Source of the DNA: Corallium rubrum | Taxonomy: Eukaryota; Cnidaria; Anthozoa; Scleralcyonacea; Coralliidae | Reading direction: 5' to 3' | DNA length: 64,000 nucleotides | Assembly (NCBI GenBank): GCA_964035015.1 | Contig: CAXIUP010000135.1 | Location: 512,501 to 576,500, forward strand | In this document: piece after piece, positions 56,801 to 64,000 of the stretch | Numbering within the stretch: the first letter of the stretch is position 1 | Layout: every line of letters starts with the position of its first letter | Translations under genes and position numbers: made by a program | Notes under the pieces: model-generated | Databases searched by the model: none | Seen by the model: only the letters and a program-made list of their open reading frames with translations | Told to the model about the DNA's origin: nothing

Positions 56801-59540
56801 TCGTTGAACTGGTTTGCCTTTGTGATCCTACTTCAATCCAAGTTTGCTTGTGAAGACCAGTCTTCTGCAGTAGATACATTAATGATTGAATTTGTTTCAC
56901 AACTGCCAAAGCTTGGATTCAGTGAAGAAGAAGTTATGTTGATTGAACAATCACGACTTGCTTATCTTGAAACAATTCAACAGAGTGAAAGAACTGTGGA
57001 AGCTATCTCACTCTCTTCAACCGATTCAAGCTCAGATGAAACAGAAGAAGAGAGGCAGGTACTTCTTGAAGATAAGGCAAGAATAAAGACCAAACTTCGA
57101 CGAATAAAAGACAAGGCCAGAAAAAGAGTGTTGAGGGAAACTGAGCAAAGAAGATTTCTTCGCAAGAAAATCTCTAAATCCACAAAAACCATTGTGGATA
57201 AGTATAGTGACATTGGTGATGTCATTGAGAAAATTGTCCAAGAAAGTGATGTAGGAGCCGATCGTTGGCGTAGAACAGGAGTGTACACCTTTTCCGGCGA
57301 CATCAAGTCAGCAAAGCGAATGACCTTTGGCAAGATTCAACAAAAACTCAAAGAGCATTATGGAAGGCATTTTAGCTATGGAACGGTTGTTCAATTATGT
57401 GTTCCTAGACACAAACGTCATCGCTCATCCAAGCGTTACAAAGGAATTGCCAATGTCAAATACACAAGGGCAAGGAAAGGTTTTTCCTTAAAATTTAACC
57501 CTGATTACAAATGGAGCCGTTCAATGTACAAATCCCTGGATCAACTGCAGATAGATGGGAATCATATTTTGCTTATTAATAGAGATGACCAAGCTGGTTT
57601 CCGGCTGGACTCTACATTTACTCACAAAAACTTTCCTGCATTATCGGTAAAACCAACTGTAACTACTCGGACTGACTTTCTTAATAAGTATCCAGCACAG
57701 TTGCAAGTTACAAGTTACAACTTCTCGAAGACAACTACAACAGACGAACAGTGCGCTGGAGTGGTAAAAGCATCTGGATTACATGAAAAATCTCCTGCCC
57801 AACATGGTGCAGATCTGTCGTTTCTTGAAGGGAAGGATGTGATACAGTCAGCATTTTTAAATGGTAACGCAGAAGCCAAAGATATTGAATGTATTAGAGT
57901 GGACGGTGCAACAGATGAGGGCCCTTCCCATGCCGAAGTTCAGTTTATGTGGTGTGAGCGGCATGTCATTAAAAAAACAAAAGTCACACTTGTCACAACT
58001 AGGTGTAGTGGCGACAGTTATTTAAACCGTGTGGAATTGCAAAATGGATGTTTAAGCCGTGGACACTCCAACACATTTATTCCCTCCACCCTACATGGTC
58101 CGCCATATTCCGAAGATGGTGAATTTGACAATGAAAACTACAAGGAGAACATGTCTGCCGCATTGGATCAATATATAAATCGAGTTGATGGCACACCTTG
58201 CATGAAGACTGTCATTCACTTGGCAAGAGGTGCAGAAAATCATGTTTTTTTATCACGAAGAAGTCAATTACTAACATTTCTAAAAGGGAAGAAAGAAGAG
58301 AAAGAAAGACTAAGGAAAGAAAACCCTACTTTGTTTTCTTATTTTTCTGAAATTTGGGAGATTCGCAATAATCACATTGACCATAGCCTTCCTGACAAAT
58401 ATGTGTTTCTGCTGAGGTGCTGTGGTAGAACAGGATGCCCACATCCACTGTGTCAACAAGGTATGATATGCTGGGCAATTGGTGGTGTGAATTTCAAGTT
58501 AACTACCCTATACTATAGGTGAATCATTGTAATCTTATAATCCAAACATTATTTTATTAGAATCCCAACAGCCAAATGCTGAAGAAGATAATATTCAACC
58601 ATTTGTTGCAAGCTACTGTACCTGTGGTGCCCCTGAGGAGAATAGAAGGTCAGTTTACTTTGACTTAAAATAGAGAAATAGAGCATGGACCCTGTGATGT
58701 TTGTCTATGCATATTGAAGCAAATACTGCAATTTTATGACTTTTTCAGCAACATTGGTGACTTGTCATGTTGTTTTTTTTAATTTTGATTTGTAGATTTA
58801 TGATTTGTTGTGATCAGTGTGGACAGTGGTACCATGGAAACTGTGTCAATGCAACAGAAGATGAAGCGCAAGTTATTGAGAATTTTGTTTGCATTGCATG
58901 CAAAGAACAGGGTATGCAATATTTTGCATTGTTTAATGTTTTAATTTTACAAATCTTGTCTACTTTTATTTAACCCATTCCTACCTAGATAACCTTAGTC
59001 TTGCCATCATCAGATGATTTTGCTTGTCAAGCAGAATGCTCTCTAGGCAGGTTTGGGTTATTAAAGTTTTAGTTCACATGAGAATGTTAAATTTAAAGTT
59101 AATTTAATTTCGTTTTGTTTCATTTTTCAGGTATAAGAAATCTTCCAATTCCTGCTTGCTGGTATCCAGGGGGACCATCATGCAGTCTTTTCCCTTACCC
59201 AGTGGCGGACATTACCAGACCTTGGGGAGGGCTGAACTGCAAGAATTGTGAAGGAACTTGCTATGGTCATTATGTCACAGATTTGGCTCAGTTGTTAAAG
59301 TTACATGCTTTTGGCAAGGCAATAAGATGTTGCCCACCAAGTGAAATATTGTCGGAGTTTCACAGAACATTAAATGGGAGATGTGTGGAGGAAACAGATG
59401 TTGACACCCTTGCAAAGAAATGTTTACTTTCACCAGAAGATGTTCAGCTTTGGCTTAAACACCTAGAGCAGGTTTCTATCAACAGAAAGAGGGGAGCGCA
59501 GAAAGCAAGTATAACAAAAAAGAAAAAAATAAATAAATAA
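53857..59540 (+). pseudogene. SAM-domain / PHD-finger gene of unknown function
   Basis: Exon 1 (53857-53945) and exon 2 (from 54480) together encode a SAM-like domain (FVSEWLTSKNLGKLVDVF, then DGDAFVLLTKDAIEAM). A long exon to about 58459 has Ser-rich and coiled-coil stretches (about 55000-55220), a Lys-rich conserved core with LDQLQIDGNHILLINRDD, CIRVDGATDEGPSHAEVQ and HLARGAENHVF, and CGRTGCPHPLCQQ. Exons 58560-58648 and 58796-58910 form a PHD finger (CTCGAP ... ICCDQCGQWYHGNC ... CIACKEQ), which usually reads histone tails. The last exon (59131-59540) ends with a homeodomain-like LSPEDVQLWLKHL. A one-base shift near 55838 (T run) and a TGA at 56594-56596 interrupt an otherwise continuous frame. 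The acidic positions in the core might be a transposase site, but I do not recognise the family. Confidence 0.6.
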
Positions 59541-60055
59541 ATAAAGTAATAAAAAACAAATTAGGATTTGCACATTATGTGCACAATATTTGCACATTTC
59601 ACCCTTAGAAGTAACAGACGGTAGATGCCTCATACATAAATGTGATTTGTCATATAGCTAGAGTTTCGCTGGATACAACGATGACTGTCATTGGTTGGTT
59701 TGTGGTCACATGACCTTAGCTAAATTTCAATGTCTACCGAGCGGGCAATAATTGAGAACTTATTGCCTGCTCGGTCAATATTAAAGTTTTCAATTGTTGA
59801 CCGCTAGAACTTTGAACTCTTCACGGCATCCTATAAACAGAAGCTTGTTTGCTACGAAAAAAGAATATTTCTAGCTCTTCAAAGCATGTGTGAAGATTAA
59901 CTGGAGAAATGTATTGCTGTTCTTTTGTTCTGAGACTCATATTTGTTTGGTTGAAGTGAAATTACGGAGCCAGGCGAAATGTTTTGGTAAGTCTTAGCGT
60001 TTGTCTTTTGTGTACTTTCCCTTGATAAACGTCAAAATTATTCAGTGAAACTCAA
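59541..60055. other. Unassigned non-coding stretch
   Basis: No gene. TACCGAGCGGGCAATAATTG and CTTATTGCCTGCTCGGTCAA (about 59735-59782) form a short hairpin. Confidence 0.5.
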
Positions 60056-60212
60056 GCTATATAACAAAACACTCAATGTCTGATCCCACGGGAAACAGTT
60101 AGTTTTGTTTTCCCTCTAGTCTCGATGTTTCCCTCGACTTCGTCTCGGGAAATATCAAGACTCAAGGGAAAACAAAACTAACTGTTTCCCTCGGGAGCAG
60201 ACATTAAGCCTG
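60056..60212. mobile_element. ~155-bp folded element
   Basis: GGGAAACAGTTAGTTTTGTT (60090) is mirrored by AACAAAACTAACTGTTTCCC (60172), with inner GTCTCGATGTTTCCC also mirrored. Similar pieces lie near 34440 and 63605. It is probably a MITE. Confidence 0.65.
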
Positions 60213-60419
60213 TAGAGCCAGTGGATTTAGCAAGTGCTCCTGCTGTTTCTTGCTTTAACTGTGGCAAACAGTTGCTATATCATTGTTACGAAGCCATTAA
60301 CTGTCCTGCAATGGTGGTCAAAGTTCACGTATGGAGCAGATGGAGCCTTCATTGTCACATTGTGAGAATAGTTCCACTAATAATCACAAAGAAATCTCAG
60401 ATGATACCTGCAACAAGGT

Positions 60420-60546
60420 ACAGTAATTATAATCTAGTGTACTGTACATGTACATGTACAGTCAGTGTATATGTATACATGTATATGTACAGCAGACTAT
60501 GTATATCTAACAGTGTATTATATATATATATATATATATATATATT
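60420..60546. repeat. ACATGT-type and (TA)n repeats
   Basis: GTACATGTACATGTAC runs followed by a TA run at 60519-60545, in the intron before the CUE-like exon. Confidence 0.85.
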
Positions 60547-61340
60547 CTTCTCAATTTAATTAAAACACACTTTTGATAGATAACGTTGCTTATAATTATT
60601 GTACAGGACTTGAGAAGACTTAAGGAGATGTTTCCAAATGACGATGATTCAACTTTGCAACGTATATTATCATCTTTTGGTGGAGATGTGAATAAAGCAG
60701 CTGCTAAACTAGCAGGCTGTATTGATGAAGGTATAAGAAAAGCTTTAAAATTGTAAAAGTATTGGTTTTGACAAAGCTTCACATGTGCATGACTTGAAAT
60801 TATTTGAGAGAACTGTCACTGAACTACGTAATGATAAAAAAATTGTTTTCAGTTGATTTTGGAAGTTCTATTGAAAAGTTTGATCGTTTCACAATTATTA
60901 TGACATGTTCCCATGGGAAATTTGCGTGTTTGCGCATTTTGACCAATAGAAATTATGGCATTTCCCAAACTTTTAAATTTGCCAGTGACATTTTTTCTGC
61001 CATCTTTTCTGTGTTTATAAGTCAAAAAAAAGGGGCGGAAATTATTTTATTCTATAACTGGATGTTCTCTTGCATGCGACTTTGCAATATGCGCTGCAAC
61101 ATTGCAATTATGTTGATTGTCAATTTGGCTAGAGCAACTTGCAAACCTCTCTTGAAGATTTTGCAAACACCTCGTGAAGATTCCTCAGTAGATTCCTTTA
61201 AAGGTTTGTATTGCCATACTGTACAGTATGTTGTCCCATTAGTTCTCGAAAATTCTTTGAAAATCTTACTGATATTTAATGTGCACGTGTCATGCTGTTT
61301 ATTATATGGATTTGTGAAGCATATCTATTAGAAGACACTT

Positions 61341-61584
61341 GTGGTTTAATTATTTGAAGTGCCTATGCAATGAAAATTCACTCCTCTTTTATGAATGTAT
61401 TTGAAAGAATATGTAAGTAATGAATGGTTTCTACATTACTTTCATACATCTTTCATATCTCAGTGGTTTAATTATTTGAAGTGCCTATGCAATGAAAATT
61501 CACTCCTCTTTTATGAATGTATTTGAAAGAATATGTAAGTAATGAATGGTTTCTACATTACTTTCATACATCTTTCATATCTCA
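61341..61584 (+). repeat. Exact 122-bp tandem duplication
   Basis: 61341-61462 is repeated directly at 61463-61584 with no difference that I can find. Non-coding. Confidence 0.93.
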
Positions 61585-61966
61585 GAAGTCTATTTTTGAG
61601 TTATGACGCATTATGTAATTTAAGCTGACAGTGAACAAATCTGTTACTATGGACACCAAATAAGAACAATGCCTAGTTTTGATGACTGAGTAAGTCTACA
61701 AAGTTTGAGTCTGTTTAGTCAAACCAGTCTGGAGATAATGCCTGATTTTTAGTTTTGCAACAATGCTGTGTCCTTCTTATGATGTCACAACTCAATTTAC
61801 ATAACACATATAATAATCCAAGAATGGTGTATTAGTAAGACACATCATTAATTTTAATACAAAAAATGTTCTTTCAAATTCAGTCATAAAAAGTGTGAGG
61901 AATTTTCATTTTATAGGCACTTTAAGCCCATGCTGATTTCAAATATTTATATCTTATTACTATAAT

Positions 61967-62334
61967 AATAAACTAATTACAGCTACAGCTTTATCCTTGC
62001 AGAAAAAACTAGGAATACACGTAAATTACATGAAACAGAATAAAAGTAACAATAAAAGTTAGTATGTTTAAGTTAAATAGAAATTAACCAATTTATTACT
62101 TGATATAAAAATAATATTTCTCAGGTACATACATATTACATTTCTCAGGTACATACATAGTACATTAATATGTACATACATACATATTATTTTTATATCA
62201 AGTAATAAATTGGTTAATTTCTATTTAACTTAAACATACTAACTTTTATTGTTACTTTTATTCTGTTTCATGTAATTTACGTGTATTCCTAGTTTTTTCT
62301 GCAAGGATAAAGCTGTAGCTGTAATTAGTTTATT
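61967..62334. repeat. 151-bp perfect inverted repeat with a 66-base loop
   Basis: Arms 61967-62117 and 62184-62334 are exact reverse complements over the whole 151 bases. The loop has two TTTCTCAGGTACATACAT copies and ACATACAT repeats. It directly abuts a SINE tail at 62335. Non-coding, in an intron of HECT-type gene copy 3. Confidence 0.95.
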
Positions 62335-62430
62335 AAATGTATATATTCTACACTCGAATTTTCCTTCACCCTAAATCCTTAAAACATGCTATGTAATCGA
62401 GTGAAATGCCCAATATCATTTATAATTCTA
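62335..62430 (+). mobile_element. SINE tail without tRNA-like head
   Basis: Matches the last ~90 bases of the SINE (TACACTCGAATTTTCCTTCA to CCCAATATCATTTATAAT). The head is missing. Confidence 0.88.
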
Positions 62431-63251
62431 TATATGTCGTAAACCAGATGTTGCTATACATGTACTAACAAAATCAGAATTTAAACTAGAAATTGGAATC
62501 TGTAAAGGTGGTAAGGTACACATGTATTTGGAATTTATTGAATAGTTTTGAATATGAGCCACCCCCATCTCAGAAATTTAACAAATGATGGTCTGGATAG
62601 GGTGTGAGCAGTATATTGGTTATTTTGTTTTAGGCAATGAGAAAGCATTCTCTCTTAAAGATTTGTTAACAAAGTATCAACGATTGGTTTTACAGGGGAG
62701 ATCAGTTTTGATAGACATTGAACGCGAACGAATCTGGGTGAGGTCACTCATTTTCTATAAATCCAAATCTAAGGTTGAGTTGCAGAGACCTGTAAGTATC
62801 AATTTTGAAGGGCCATATGAACAAGGAATTGATGCTGGAGGCTTAACAGGTGAATATTTTGGAGACATTATGCGTGCAATCAACAGTAACTTATTTGAAG
62901 GAAAGGAAATTAGGAGAGTACCAATCCACAGTTGGGAAAAGGCCAATTTAATGAAGCTAGCTGGTATAATGATTGCCCACTCCATTTTACATTCTGGCCC
63001 AGCCTTTCCTGTACTTGCACCCTATGTCTACAATTATATTGCCACTGGTGAGAAAGACCTGGCTGCTGGCTTCTTGGATGTAGACGATCTTCCAAAAGCT
63101 CCTGCAAATTTGACATTGTCATCTTTTATTAAAGAAGTAAGTTATTCTAATTAAACCAGGGTAAATCCAAACTTCTTAATGTACACCCCTGTCTGGAAAT
63201 GTAGATAAAAATGACATACAGTACATGTGCTAAATTGTACATGTAGGGGGA

Positions 63252-63588
63252 GTGGAGTCCAGGGACGTAGCCAGGATTTTGAAAGGGGGGAGCCGAACTC
63301 GAAATAAATTTTTAGGGGGGTCTGGGGGCATGCTCCCCCGGGAAATTTTGAAATCGAGGGTCGCTGAATAAAAAACGTCATATAAAATACTCAAAACACG
63401 CAAACGTCACATAGATACTCAAAAGGCAACTCAGTAGATTGAATACACCGTTTACAGTTTATTTCCTGACATAATTCACATTGCGTCAGTTTTGTAGTTA
63501 CATGTCTGTTGTTTTATATCTAAAGGGGGGGAGCTGCGGCTCCCCCAGCTCCCCCCCCCTCCCCCCTGGCTACGTCCTTGGTGGAGGC
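63252..63588. mobile_element. hAT-like MITE, 8-bp target duplication
   Basis: Ends CAGGGACGTAGCCAGG (63260-63275) and CCTGGCTACGTCCTTG (63565-63580) are inverted with one mismatch. Flanks GTGGAGTC and GTGGAGGC match in 7 of 8 bases. Subterminal G/C runs resemble 36871-37198. Confidence 0.85.
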
Positions 63589-64000
63589 AAGCATAATGTA
63601 CTGTGCACTTAATGTTTGATACCAAAGGAAACAGTTCATTTTGTTTTCTTAAGAGTTTTTTTTACAGAATTTTAATGTTTTCTGAGATGAAGATGAGAAT
63701 GTACATGTACATGTATTGGATTTCAACAACTGTCTTTGATAAATATGTATGCATGTGTATATTGTTTTTTTTGGTAAAGTTGGGGGTTGAAGCCAGAATG
63801 TTTAGTGTTGACCAGATTAAGTTTGGATTAGGTTATTTAAACACTGAGGTGTTTAAATCTTTGTTTTCTTTGTTTTGATATTGGTTTGTTCAGGTTTGTA
63901 CAGATTTTTATAAGGTCAAACAGTGATATCCAACCCACTCTGTGCCTCATGCCCTCACAAGCAATGTGTTTTACAATTATTTTTAGCTCTGTGATGCAGC
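63589..64000 (+). other. Intron and possible last exon start of HECT-type gene copy 3
   Basis: Mostly non-coding; TTTGTTCAG at 63886-63894 could be an acceptor, followed by GTTTGTACAGATTTTTATAA. The window ends before this can be tested. Confidence 0.4.

Larger units (their letters stand above)
51081..64000 (+). pseudogene. HECT-type E3 ubiquitin ligase-like gene (copy 3), runs out of the window
   Basis: Exon 1 (51081-51703) starts ATGGCGGAATCGAACG and has the same plan as copies 1 and 2: helical head, Ser/Pro-rich linker, then ADKKGLWLQVKSVLEAEYPK and LKETLGQAIGYVIPL. A one-base shift near 51600 breaks it. About 9 kb later, 60607-60731 encodes LRRLKEMFPNDDDSTLQRIL and GGDVNKAAAKL, a CUE-like ubiquitin-binding domain. 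The exon at about 62633-63136 has INFEGPYEQGIDAGGLTGEY, the HECT N-lobe signature, and continues to a GTAAGT donor. An exon may start at 63895. The catalytic cysteine would lie beyond the window, and no integrase or terminus is seen. Linking exon 1 to the distal exons is inference because another gene lies between them. Confidence 0.6.

Noticed and set aside
60804..61331. 175-residue hypothetical protein
   Set aside because: No motif; it lies in an intron of HECT-type gene copy 3, and only its last ~30 bases before 61203 look exon-like in another frame.

Overview
The window looks like repeat-rich, AT-rich nuclear DNA from an anthozoan cnidarian (coral or sea anemone). The grounds are split genes with GT..AG introns, dense metazoan transposons (Penelope-like, Ty3/gypsy, IS3EU-like, Helitron-like, hAT-like MITEs, tRNA-derived SINEs), and an 18S rRNA segment whose first few hundred bases read like hexacoral 18S as I remember it. 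The taxon is inference. I see no convincing ordinary host gene: almost every long open frame belongs to a mobile element or to a family that travels with one.

Layout. 1-5345: Penelope-like elements (an inverted GIY-YIG fragment at 332-1242 and a nearly complete element at 2661-5345) among TA-rich microsatellites and a SINE cluster. Three good hammerhead ribozyme folds lie here. 5690-6097 and 14398-15004: a ~210-226 bp tandem repeat split by an 8.3 kb transposon (6098-14391) with 249-bp terminal inverted repeats. That transposon carries two convergent genes: a multi-exon HECT-type E3 ubiquitin ligase-like gene (+) and a DDE integrase/transposase (-). Three tandem SINE units sit inside one HECT-gene exon. 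15223-28553: a second, diverged element with the same terminus and gene pair, hit by a Ty3/gypsy element (18223-22496, identical LTRs) in a HECT exon and by a Helitron-like element (27030-28150) in the integrase. 28553-35840: a non-autonomous element made of 110-120 bp tandem repeats, with a ~745 bp inverted partial copy and a second Helitron-like copy. 36139-41710: a multi-exon candidate transposase (possibly Academ-like) running into a 200-base assembly gap. 41987-45150: a broken rDNA piece on the minus strand (28S 3' part, intergenic spacer, deleted 18S). 46581-50235: a scrambled Ty3/gypsy copy inserted in a SINE. 51081-64000: a third HECT-type gene (CUE-like exon, HECT N-lobe), with a SAM/PHD-finger gene of unknown function (53857-59540) between its exons, plus several MITEs.

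The most interesting system is the repeated pairing of a HECT E3 ligase-like gene with an IS3EU-like integrase on opposite strands of one inverted-repeat-bounded element. Most genes carry one or a few frameshifts, several at homopolymers, so decay and assembly error cannot be separated from this sequence alone.
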